A DNA stretch of 64,000 nt, from positions 2,597,001 to 2,661,000 of the forward strand of contig NZ_CP015449.1 of assembly GCF_003096075.1 (NCBI RefSeq), read 5' to 3'. The first letter of the stretch is position 1, and each line of letters starts with the position of its first letter. Below, one piece after another: positions 51,794-59,189 of this stretch. Source of the DNA: Dietzia lutea (lineage in GTDB: Bacteria; Actinomycetota; Actinomycetes; Mycobacteriales; Mycobacteriaceae). The position numbers were made by a program, and so were the translations under genes. The notes beneath the pieces are model-generated. The model was not told the origin of the DNA. It ran no database searches and saw nothing but the letters and a program-made list of their open reading frames with translations.

Positions 51794-52258
51794 TCAGTCC
51801 CCGAGCGCGACCGTGACGATCGCCTTGCCGAACACCTTGGCCCCGCCGCTGGTGACGACCAGCGCGATGTCCGCGCTCGAGCCGTCCTCGGAGACCTTCT
51901 TCACCGTCCCCGCCACCTCCAGCAGCGCGGGGGCGTCGGCCGGCACCACCACGGGCGCGGCGAACCGGAACGAGGTGGCCAGGACGCGATCGGCTCCCCC
52001 GACCCACTCGGCGACGACACCGATCGCCAGGGCCGACGTCAGCATGCCGTGCGCCACCACACCGGGCAGACCGAGCGCCTGCGCGGCCCCGTCATCGAGG
52101 TGGATGGGGTTGTGGTCCCCCGACGCCTCGGCGTAGCGACGCAGGTCCTCCCGCCGGACCGGCAGTGTCCGCGGAGGCAGGGCGTCGCCGGCCGCGGGAC
52201 TCGTCGTCGTCGCCCTCGTCGTCTTCTCCGGCCCGGTCGTCTTCCCCGGCCCGGTCAC
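51794..52258 (-). CDS. hadB: (3R)-hydroxyacyl-ACP dehydratase subunit HadB
   Basis: 154 residues, MaoC hot-dog fold. The hydratase 2 signature GDHNPIHLDDGAAQALGLPG contains the catalytic Asp and His, followed by VVAHGMLTSALAIGVV. HadB is the catalytic partner of HadA in the FAS-II dehydration step of mycolic acid elongation. GTG start overlaps the hadA stop (GTGA). A ~30-residue Thr/Pro-rich N-terminus is longer than in mycobacteria; a later start is possible. Confidence 0.93.
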   Translation of the reverse strand: MTGPGKTTGPEKTTRATTTSPAAGDALPPRTLPVRREDLRRYAEASGDHNPIHLDDGAAQALGLPGVVAHGMLTSALAIGVVAEWVGGADRVLATSFRFAAPVVVPADAPALLEVAGTVKKVSEDGSSADIALVVTSGGAKVFGKAIVTVALGD

Positions 52259-52650
52259 GCCTCCACCTCCGCGGTGAGCAACGCACTGGTCAGGGTCTGG
52301 ACGGGCTCGCCGGCGGCGTCGCGCAGCACCGTGTCGAAGCCGATCATGCGCCCGCCGCGCGCCGACCGCACCCCGGTGACCGTCGCGGTGGCGGTGAGGA
52401 CGTCGCCCACCCGGATCGGTCGGTGGTGCTCGCTCGACTGGGCGGTGTGGAGGGTCCGCGCGAGGTCGATGCGCAGCGCGGGGTGCTCCATCACCGCGCG
52501 TTGGACCGGGGCGGTCAGGGCGGCCGCCAGCGTCGCGGGGACCTGACCGGCGGGCGCCCCGACGGCCTCGGCGAACCGTGACACCACCGCGTCGGTCACG
52601 GTGACGGGATCGGCGACGACGACGAGGTCATCAGCGTTGTCTGTGCTCAC
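52255..52650 (-). CDS. hadA: (3R)-hydroxyacyl-ACP dehydratase subunit HadA
   Basis: 131 residues, MaoC N-terminal-type hot-dog domain (FAVRAEAVGAPAG-like start TDAVVSRFAEAVGAPAG, then HHRPIRVGDVLTATATVTGV and FDTVLRDAAGEPVQTL). It lacks the catalytic Asp/His motif, as HadA should, and provides the acyl-chain tunnel for HadB. GTG 52650 is favoured because TAGCGT lies 7 nt upstream, a leaderless arrangement. No hadC is present next to it; mycobacteria have hadC after hadB. Confidence 0.92.
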   Translation of the reverse strand: MSTDNADDLVVVADPVTVTDAVVSRFAEAVGAPAGQVPATLAAALTAPVQRAVMEHPALRIDLARTLHTAQSSEHHRPIRVGDVLTATATVTGVRSARGGRMIGFDTVLRDAAGEPVQTLTSALLTAEVEA

Positions 52651-52657
52651 AGCCCCG

Positions 52658-52663
52658 ACGCTA
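52658..52663 (-). promoter_or_regulatory. Leaderless -10 element of hadA
   Basis: On the minus strand TAGCGT (TANNNT) is followed by 7 nt and the GTG start of hadA, with no Shine-Dalgarno. It would start the hadA-hadB transcript at the start codon. Confidence 0.5.
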
Positions 52664-52727
52664 CCCGAGGGCCCGGACACCGACCCGCCGGTCCGGTGCG
52701 GCGTCGCCGGGCCCCGTCGGCCGCTGT

Positions 52728-53837
52728 TCAGGCGTAGCGGAAGTCCTCGCCGCGTGCCCACGCCACGAGCTTGTGCGAGGTCTCCCGGCGCGACGGCGGG
52801 TGATAGCTGAACACCTGGGCCGCCTCGAACGCGTACGCCAGCGCGGGGTCCTGCATGTACGCGAAACCGCCCACGCCCTCGCGGACGCGCGACTGGACGC
52901 GCACGAGGGCGTCGCGCATCGACCACCGCACGAGCGCCAATCGCGCCGACACGTCACCGCCACGGGCGCCGTCGTCGAACTCGCGCGCGACGGCGAGCAG
53001 CGACGTGCGCATGGCCTCGACCTCCGCGAGCGCCGAGGTGAGAAGCTTCGCGTCGACCGGGTCCCTGCGGGCGAGCGTCTCCACCATCCCCGTGGCGACT
53101 CCTAGGTAGCACGCGCTGATGAGCAGCCCGAACCACAGGTACCCGGTCATCTCGTGGACGTTGTCCGGGTCGTTCTCCGACATGAGGAAGACCATGTCGC
53201 CCTTGACCCGCACCTCGTCCAGCACGAGCGCGTCGCTCTCGGCCGCGGCCAGCACGGGCGCCTTCCAGAACTCCTCGCGGCTCAGCCCGTCCGATCCGTT
53301 GAAGACCAGGACCACGGCCCGCTCGTGCTGGTCGACGAGCGCGCTGGCCACGAGCAGGCTCATCGAGCGCGCGAGGCTGCAGGGGGCCTTGCGGCCGGAG
53401 AGCAGGTAGTCGTCGCCGTCCCGGCGGGCGGTCATCGTGGGCCGGAACACCGACCCACCGGGCTTGCCCTCGGAGAACCCCGAGGCCATGACCGTGCCCT
53501 GCTCGACGAGGTCGCGGATGAGGGCACGCTCGTCGTCGGAGGCGTCCTCCGCGGCCTCGAACAGCGTGGCGCACGACAGGTGGTGCATGGTGGTCGCCGC
53601 CCCCAGGGACGGGGCCAGGGCGCCCACCGCGGTCTGGAACCGCACGGCCTCCACGGCCGTGGCGCCCCGGCCCCCGAGTTCTGCGGGGACGATCAGGCCG
53701 GTGCCTCCGCTGCCCGCCCAGTCGCGGATGGCGGTGGAGTCCGGCCCCTCGTTGGCGACGAGGCCGGTGGCCTGCAGCTTCTCGCGCAGGCCCGGGGCGT
53801 AGTGGTCCAGGACGGAGTTCTCCGTGGAGAGCAGCAT
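52728..53837 (-). CDS. Acyl-CoA dehydrogenase family protein
   Basis: 369 residues with the acyl-CoA dehydrogenase layout: N-terminal helices (IVPAELGGRGATAVEAVRFQ), the flavin/substrate loop MASGFSEGKPGGSVFRPT, the beta domain (YLLSGRKAPCSLA) and a C-terminal helical domain with REGVGGFAYMQDPALAYAFE. The exact catalytic Glu is not identifiable by eye, so dehydrogenase versus monooxygenase-like activity is open. AGAGGA precedes the ATG. It follows the SDR gene by 19 nt on the same strand; part of the alpha-oxoamine synthase cluster. Confidence 0.8.
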   Translation of the reverse strand: MLLSTENSVLDHYAPGLREKLQATGLVANEGPDSTAIRDWAGSGGTGLIVPAELGGRGATAVEAVRFQTAVGALAPSLGAATTMHHLSCATLFEAAEDASDDERALIRDLVEQGTVMASGFSEGKPGGSVFRPTMTARRDGDDYLLSGRKAPCSLARSMSLLVASALVDQHERAVVLVFNGSDGLSREEFWKAPVLAAAESDALVLDEVRVKGDMVFLMSENDPDNVHEMTGYLWFGLLISACYLGVATGMVETLARRDPVDAKLLTSALAEVEAMRTSLLAVAREFDDGARGGDVSARLALVRWSMRDALVRVQSRVREGVGGFAYMQDPALAYAFEAAQVFSYHPPSRRETSHKLVAWARGEDFRYA

Positions 53838-53856
53838 GGGATTCCTCTCGGTCGGT

Positions 53857-54774
53857 TCAGCGAGGGGCGAGCATGGATCGGGCGGCGTCGGCGCTCGACC
53901 GGCCGGGGCTCCACCCGGTGGCCTCGCGCAGGCGACGGGACGTCGTGACGGGTTCACCCGGGGTGACCCAGTGGGACGAGTAGGACAGCAGCCGCAGCCG
54001 GTAGCCGACGTCGGCCAACCGGCCGGCGAGACGCAGCGGCAGCGGGAGGCACAGGGAGCGGTTCCAGCGGCACAGGTCGGCTACCGACACCGCGTCCTCG
54101 GCGCCGACGTTGAACTCCCCGTCGACGCGGTCGCGGATCACGCGCATGTACGCCTCGGCCAGGTCGTCCTGGTGCAGGAACTGGTAGTAGGAGCGGGACG
54201 GCGTCGGATAGGCGACGACCCGGGCTCGCATCTGGCGCAGCCCGGAGTTGTCGATGTCCGGGCCGACGATGTAGGTCGGGCGCAACACGGGCACGGCCAT
54301 GCGGCCGTCGGAGGAGCGCCGCCACCGGCGGATGTCCTCCTCCATGAGGGCCTTGTGGTGCAGGTAGTAGTGCTCGGGCCCCGCGCCGATCGGGGCGGAC
54401 TCGTCCACCACGTCGGGCCCGCCGCGGGGGCCGTAGGCGTTGACGCTGGAGGTCATCACGCACACGGACACCCCGGCGGCGTCGGCCGCCCGCAGCAGGC
54501 GCGCCGAACCGTCGACGTTCACGCGGCGTGCCGCGGCCTTGTCGCGGGGCTCCTCGACGACGAACGCGCAGTGGATCACGACGTCCGCGCCCGCCAGGGC
54601 CGGCTCCACCGGATCCGAGGCGAGGTCCAGCGCGACCGTCTCGATCCGCTCGTCGGACACCCGCAGCGGGGAACGCGCCACCGCGACGATCGACCGGACC
54701 CACTGCTCGGTGACGAGGCGGCGCAGGAGCACGGTGCCGAAGTCCCCGGACGCGCCCGTGACGACGACCCGCAT
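53857..54774 (-). CDS. Extended SDR, NAD-dependent epimerase/dehydratase
   Basis: 305 residues. Rossmann motif TGASGDFGTVLLRRL, MTSSVNAYGPRGG (catalytic Ser region), YYLHHKALMEED carrying the Y-x-x-x-K pair, and LRPTYIVGPD, as in extended SDRs. Start ATG overlaps the stop of the aminotransferase-like gene (TGATG), so translation is coupled. In other bacteria, extended SDRs beside alpha-oxoamine synthases reduce the 3-keto product; here this is inference from context. Confidence 0.84.
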   Translation of the reverse strand: MRVVVTGASGDFGTVLLRRLVTEQWVRSIVAVARSPLRVSDERIETVALDLASDPVEPALAGADVVIHCAFVVEEPRDKAAARRVNVDGSARLLRAADAAGVSVCVMTSSVNAYGPRGGPDVVDESAPIGAGPEHYYLHHKALMEEDIRRWRRSSDGRMAVPVLRPTYIVGPDIDNSGLRQMRARVVAYPTPSRSYYQFLHQDDLAEAYMRVIRDRVDGEFNVGAEDAVSVADLCRWNRSLCLPLPLRLAGRLADVGYRLRLLSYSSHWVTPGEPVTTSRRLREATGWSPGRSSADAARSMLAPR

Positions 54775-56000
54775 CAGCCGTCGGCCCGGACGATGCCGAG
54801 CACGTCGTCGATTGCGCGGGCGGCGTGGAGCATCTGCTCCTCGCTGTGCTCGGACGTCACGCAGACCCGCAGGATCGCCCCCGCCGCCGGCACGGCCGGG
54901 CTGATCGCGGTGCCCGTGTACACCCCGCGCTCCATGAGCATGTTCCACGCCTCGATCGCCCGCAGGTCGTCGCCGACGGGGACCGGGACGATCGGCGACC
55001 AGTCGTCGCCCGTGTGTCCCGACCCGCACGGGTGGCCGAGGCGCTCGAGTTCGGCGCGCAGCGTCCGCGAGTTGGCTCGCAGCTTCTCGACGCGACGCGC
55101 CCCCTCCTCCCCGCGGATGATCCGTACCGCGGCGAGCACCCCGGCGACCGAGGACGGCACGGCGGCCGTGGAGAAGAGCATCGGCCGGGCGGTGACGCGC
55201 AGGCTGTTGACCAGCTCGCGGCTACCGGTGATGAAGCCACCGATCGAGGCGGTCGCCTTGGACAGCGACGACATCAACACGTCGACGTCGCCCGAACTGC
55301 CGCACTCCTCGGCCCAGCCCCGCCGCGTCGGGCCGTAGAGGCCCAAACCGTGGGCCTCGTCGACCATGAGAGCGGCGCCGTGCCGCCGGGCCAGCGCCGC
55401 GATCTCGGGGATCGGCGCGAGACTGCCCTCCATCGAGTACAGCGAGTCGACGACGACCAGCGTCTGCTCCGCGCCGGACCGGGCGGCCGACGACAGGGTC
55501 TCCTCGAGCGAGTCGGGGTCGTTGTGGGCGAACACGTGCGCGGTCGCTCCCGACATCCGGATGCCGTCCCGGATGGAGGCGTGGGCGAACTGGTCCACGA
55601 CGACCGCGTCGCCGGGCCGCAGGAGGGCCCAGAGCGTCCCGAGATTGGTCTGGTAGCCGGTGGAGAAGCTCAGGGTCTGCTCCGTGCCGAACCAGTGGGT
55701 GATCTCGTCCTCGAACTCCTCGTGCAGGTGCATGGTGCCGTTGAGGAGTCGACTGCCGGTGCTCGCCGACCCGAAGTCGCGGACCGCGCGGGCCGCGGCC
55801 TCGATGACCTCCGGGTGCTGGGCGAGCCCGAGGTAGTTGTTGGATCCCAGCATGACCCGATCGGTCCCGGCGACATCGGTGAGCGCGCCGCTGCCGGATC
55901 GCATGGTCGCGAAGTACGGACTCTTGCCTGCAGCGGACACGGCCTCGAACAACTGGACACGTTCGTCGCGGTGGAGACGGTCGATGATGTTGTGGTTCAA
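54774..56000 (-). CDS. Alpha-oxoamine synthase family PLP enzyme
   Basis: 408 residues, fold-type I PLP enzyme of the KAPA synthase / serine palmitoyltransferase / KBL group. Motifs: LGSNNYLGLAQHPEV, GSRLLNGTMHLHEEFE, DEAHGLGLYGPTRRG (Asp and His that contact PLP) and SLSKATASIGGF with the Schiff-base Lys. TTG start at 56000 has GGAAGGA upstream. These enzymes condense an amino acid with an acyl thioester and release CO2. No biotin genes are nearby, so KAPA synthase is not favoured; a long-chain amino-ketone product is possible. Confidence 0.83.
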   Translation of the reverse strand: MNHNIIDRLHRDERVQLFEAVSAAGKSPYFATMRSGSGALTDVAGTDRVMLGSNNYLGLAQHPEVIEAAARAVRDFGSASTGSRLLNGTMHLHEEFEDEITHWFGTEQTLSFSTGYQTNLGTLWALLRPGDAVVVDQFAHASIRDGIRMSGATAHVFAHNDPDSLEETLSSAARSGAEQTLVVVDSLYSMEGSLAPIPEIAALARRHGAALMVDEAHGLGLYGPTRRGWAEECGSSGDVDVLMSSLSKATASIGGFITGSRELVNSLRVTARPMLFSTAAVPSSVAGVLAAVRIIRGEEGARRVEKLRANSRTLRAELERLGHPCGSGHTGDDWSPIVPVPVGDDLRAIEAWNMLMERGVYTGTAISPAVPAAGAILRVCVTSEHSEEQMLHAARAIDDVLGIVRADG

Positions 56001-56210
56001 AGGAATTCCTTCCAGCCGGATTACCGTGCTTCGCGACGCGCCGGAGGCCGGATTGGTGGTTCCGCGAAATCGGGCGGGGGACTTTCCCGCGCCCGGAGAG
56101 GCACCGTGGGCGGGGCGCGGCGGTGCCGGCTCCGCGACCGGACCGGTGAATCGCCCGTGCCGCGCCGCCCCGACTCCTACCGTGGAGACAGTCGAGACCG
56201 GAGGCGGACC

Positions 56211-57992
56211 ATGGATCAGAGCACGTCGACAGGCAGGCTGACGCCGGTGGAGGGGCACGGCGGATCGCACGCCACGGCGGTCGCCGCCGCCCACGGGGTG
56301 CGGACCATGTTCACCCTGTCCGGCGCGCACGTGTTCCCCATGTACGACGCCGCGGCGAAGGAGGACCACGGCATCGCGCTGTTGGACGTCCGACACGAGC
56401 AGACCGCCGCGTTCGCCGCCGAGGCCACCGGCAAGCTCACCCGTTCCCCGGGGCTGGCCGTGCTCACCGCCGGGCCGGGCGTCACCAACGCCGTCTCCGC
56501 GATGGCCCAGGCCTCCTTCTCCGGCGCGCCGATGGTGGTGCTGGGCGGGCGCGCGCCGACCGGGCGCTGGGGCACCGGCAGCCTCCAGGAGTTCGACCAC
56601 GTGCCCGTCGTGGCACCGGTGACCGTGTCCGCCGAGACCGCGCGCGACACCGCCGACATCGCCGCCGCCACCCACCGGGCGTTCACCGCCGCCCGCACCG
56701 CCCACCGCGGGCCGGCGTTCCTCGACGTGCACATGGACCACTTCTTCGACCGATGCGCGTCCGCGCGGCCCGGGCCGGGATACACCGACGACGGCACGCC
56801 TCTAGGCCCGTCGCTCGGCGCGGCGGGTGACTCGGCCGGTGCCCCGGAGGGGGCCGGGCCAGGCTGCTCCGCCAGCGCCGACCGCCTCCCCGACACCGAC
56901 GCCGTCGACCGGATCGCCGACCTGCTCGTGCGTGCCGAGCGGCCCGTCCTCGTGCTGGGGTCGGACGTGTGGGCGGACGGCGCCGAGGACGCGGCGCTGC
57001 GCTGTGTGGAGACGCTCGGACTGCCGGTGATCCCCAACGGGATGGGCCGCGGCATCGTGCCCGCCGGGCATCGGCTGCTCGTGGGCAAGGCCCGCGGCAT
57101 GGCGTTCGGCGGCGCCGACGTGGTGATCGTGGTGGGTACGCCCCTGGACTTCCGGCTGGGCTACGGCGTGTTCGGCGGCAAGGAGGGCGCGACGCCCGCG
57201 ACCGTGGTGCACATCGCCGACTCCCCCGCGCAGCTCAGTCATCACGCCTCACCCGCCGTCGCGACCGCAGGAGACCTGGAGCTCGTGCTGGACGCGCTGG
57301 TCGAGTCCGTGGAGAGGAAGGCCCGGACCGGGGCGGGCCGACCGGACTGGAGCGGGTGGGCGATGTCGCTGCGGGAGAAGGCCGACGCCGCGCACGCCGC
57401 GGACCTCGAGTTGTTCTCCGCGGCCGCCGACCCGATCCATCCCGCGCGGATCTACGGCGAACTGCTGCCGCGGTTGGCGGAGGACGCGGTGGTGATCGGC
57501 GACGGCGGGGACTTCGTGTCCTACGCCGGGAAGTTCATCGAGCCCGCCCGGCCCGGTAACTGGCTCGACCCCGGCCCGTTCGGCTGCCTCGGCGCGGGGC
57601 TGGGTGCGGCGATCGCAGCCCGCATCGCCCGTCCCTCGAGCCAGGTGGTGCTGCTGCTCGGCGACGGCGCCGCCGGGTTCTCGCTCATCGACGTCGACAC
57701 GCTCGTGCGGCACCGGCTGCCCGTGGTGATGGTGATGGGCAACAACGGGGCGTGGGGCCTGGAGAAGGGACCCATGCAGATGCTGTACGGCTACGACGTG
57801 ATCGCCGACCTCGCGCCGCGCACCCGCTACGACGAGGTCGTGCGCGCGCTCGGTGGCGCGGGCGAGATGGTGACCGACCCCGCGCAGATCGGACCCGCCC
57901 TGGACCGGGCGTTCGCGAGCGGCGTGACGTATCTGGTGAACGTGGTGACCGATGTGGAGGCGATGTACCCGCGCTCGACGTTCGGGGTGTGA
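56211..57992 (+). CDS. Acetolactate synthase-like TPP enzyme (IlvG type)
   Basis: 593 residues. Catalytic Glu63 in DVRHEQTAAFAAEATGKL; central FAD/nucleotide-like domain (RPVLVLGSDVWADGAEDA); C-terminal TPP motif GDGAAGFSLIDVDT ending in NNGAWGLEKGPM. Strongly resembles the mycobacterial Rv1820/IlvG-type proteins. True acetolactate synthase activity is not certain, since this subgroup lacks a regulatory subunit. A ~25-residue Gly/Ala-rich insertion lies near residue 200. GGAGGCGG precedes the ATG. Divergent from the alpha-oxoamine synthase, sharing a 210-nt gap with no other feature seen. Confidence 0.85.
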   Translation: MDQSTSTGRLTPVEGHGGSHATAVAAAHGVRTMFTLSGAHVFPMYDAAAKEDHGIALLDVRHEQTAAFAAEATGKLTRSPGLAVLTAGPGVTNAVSAMAQASFSGAPMVVLGGRAPTGRWGTGSLQEFDHVPVVAPVTVSAETARDTADIAAATHRAFTAARTAHRGPAFLDVHMDHFFDRCASARPGPGYTDDGTPLGPSLGAAGDSAGAPEGAGPGCSASADRLPDTDAVDRIADLLVRAERPVLVLGSDVWADGAEDAALRCVETLGLPVIPNGMGRGIVPAGHRLLVGKARGMAFGGADVVIVVGTPLDFRLGYGVFGGKEGATPATVVHIADSPAQLSHHASPAVATAGDLELVLDALVESVERKARTGAGRPDWSGWAMSLREKADAAHAADLELFSAAADPIHPARIYGELLPRLAEDAVVIGDGGDFVSYAGKFIEPARPGNWLDPGPFGCLGAGLGAAIAARIARPSSQVVLLLGDGAAGFSLIDVDTLVRHRLPVVMVMGNNGAWGLEKGPMQMLYGYDVIADLAPRTRYDEVVRALGGAGEMVTDPAQIGPALDRAFASGVTYLVNVVTDVEAMYPRSTFGV

Positions 57993-58015
57993 CAACAGCT
58001 CTCGGGGCGGAACGA

Positions 58016-58049
58016 CGAAGGCCGCCCGCGGCGATGCGGACGGCCTTCG
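58016..58049. terminator. Bidirectional hairpin between TPP gene and tRNA-Met
   Basis: CGAAGGCCG and CGGCCTTCG form a perfect 9-bp stem with a 16-nt loop. It lies 24 nt after the rightward TPP-enzyme gene and 11 nt after the leftward tRNA-Met, so it can end both. Confidence 0.7.
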
Positions 58050-58059
58050 ATGGGAGTTG

Positions 58060-58133
58060 TACCGGTGGGGGGACTCGATCCCCCGACCTCACGATTATGA
58101 GTCGTGCGCTCTAACCAGCTGAGCTACACCGGC
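58060..58133 (-). tRNA. tRNA-Met (CAT), elongator type
   Basis: A 74-nt cloverleaf: acceptor GCCGGTG, anticodon stem CACGA/TCGTG with loop CTCATAA (anticodon CAT), T-stem GGGGG/CCCCC. Body matches elongator tRNA-Met, not initiator. Two odd points: the first acceptor pair is G1-U72, and the T-loop reads ATCGAGT, with A at position 54 instead of the near-universal T. A CAT tRNA modified to read Ile codons is an alternative. Confidence 0.88.
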
Positions 58134-58175
58134 ATGCCCTGCCAGTCGGGCGATCGAGCCGCCCCGCACAGTGCG

Positions 58176-58248
58176 AGCCCCCTGTCGGAATCGAACCGAC
58201 GACCTTTTCCTTACCATGGAAACGCTCTGCCGACTGAGCTAAGGGGGC
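58176..58248 (-). tRNA. tRNA-Thr (GGT)
   Basis: A standard 73-nt cloverleaf: acceptor GCCCCCT/AGGGGGC, anticodon loop ATGGTAA with anticodon GGT, T-loop TTCGATT and discriminator T. 42 nt upstream of tRNA-Met on the same strand, so both probably share a transcript. The region from 58249 to 58424 has no gene. Confidence 0.96.
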
Positions 58249-58424
58249 GGGCTACGCTCTGCTGTTGGTCTCCCAACGGCTCGGCGCTGAAGCCTTTAGC
58301 AGATTACACACACCGCCGAACCCGGCACAAATCGCCCGGTCGGGGGCCCGATCCGCGGCCGCCGAGGCGCGGCCACGGCACAGCTGTGGGGCTGGTCCGG
58401 CCGGGCCGCTGGCAGGATGGGCGG

Positions 58425-59147
58425 GTGCGCATCTCCGTGGTCATCCCCGTGCTCGACGACGCCCGCGAGCTCGAGGGCTGCCTGGCCGCGCTCGCCGCAC
58501 AGACGCGGGCCCCCGACGAGGTCGTGGTGGTGGACAACGGCTGCTCGGACGACAGCGTGGCGGTGGCGAAGGCCGCCGGCGCCCGTGTGGTCGACGAGCC
58601 CGTGCGCGGCATCCCCGCCGCGGCCGCCACCGGGTACGACGCGGCGACGGGTGACGTCATCGCCCGCCTCGACGCCGACTCCCGCCCCGGCCCCGACTGG
58701 CTGGCACGGATCGAGTCCGCGTTCGCCGCCGACGCCGAGCTCGTGGCGGTCTCCGGCCCGGGCGAGTTCATCGGCCTGACCGGCTGGCGGGCCCGGGCGG
58801 CGAAGCTGCTCTACATGGACGCGTTCTTCGTGTCCGTCGGCTCCGCCATGGCCCACCCGGTGTTGTTCGGCTCGAACCTGGCGATGCGCCGCAGCGCGTG
58901 GGAGCGGGTCCGCGACGGGGTCGACCGTACCGACCCGGAGCTGCATGACGACATCGACCTGTCGTTCCAGTTCGGTGCGACCGACCGCCTCTGGGTGGAC
59001 CGCTCGCTCGCCGTGGGCATCTCGGCGCGACCGTTCGACGACCCCGCGGCGATGCGCCGTCGCTTCTCGCGGGCGTTCCGCACGATCTTCCGCAACTGGC
59101 GAGCGAGCCCGCCGTCGCAGCGGTGGCTGGAGCGCGTCCGACGCTGA
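58425..59147 (+). CDS. GT2-family glycosyltransferase
   Basis: 240 residues. GT-A fold: ISVVIPVLDDARELEGCLAAL at the start, DEVVVVDNGCSDDS, the D-x-D-like LDADSRPGPDWL and ELHDDIDLSFQF. No membrane segment. The GTG at 58425 has no ribosome-binding site; CAGGAT ends 6 nt upstream, so it may be leaderless. It faces the carotenoid operon (convergent) and could glycosylate a carotenoid, but distance and orientation give only weak support; cell-wall or lipid glycosylation is equally likely. Confidence 0.83.
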   Translation: MRISVVIPVLDDARELEGCLAALAAQTRAPDEVVVVDNGCSDDSVAVAKAAGARVVDEPVRGIPAAAATGYDAATGDVIARLDADSRPGPDWLARIESAFAADAELVAVSGPGEFIGLTGWRARAAKLLYMDAFFVSVGSAMAHPVLFGSNLAMRRSAWERVRDGVDRTDPELHDDIDLSFQFGATDRLWVDRSLAVGISARPFDDPAAMRRRFSRAFRTIFRNWRASPPSQRWLERVRR

Positions 59148-59154
59148 CCAGGCC

Positions 59155-59189
59155 GAGCCCCTACAGCGGCGGGCCCGGCGCCGGGGCTC
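59155..59189. terminator. Hairpin between GT2 gene and carotenoid operon
   Basis: GAGCCCC and GGGGCTC form a 7-bp stem between the convergent genes; its right arm overlaps the stop of the leftward fusion gene. No clear U-tract, so moderate confidence. Confidence 0.4.

Noticed and set aside
54774-56000. 8-amino-7-oxononanoate synthase (bioF) label
   Set aside because: The fold fits, but no biotin genes are adjacent and it is coupled to an SDR and acyl-CoA dehydrogenase-like gene; only the broader family is claimed.
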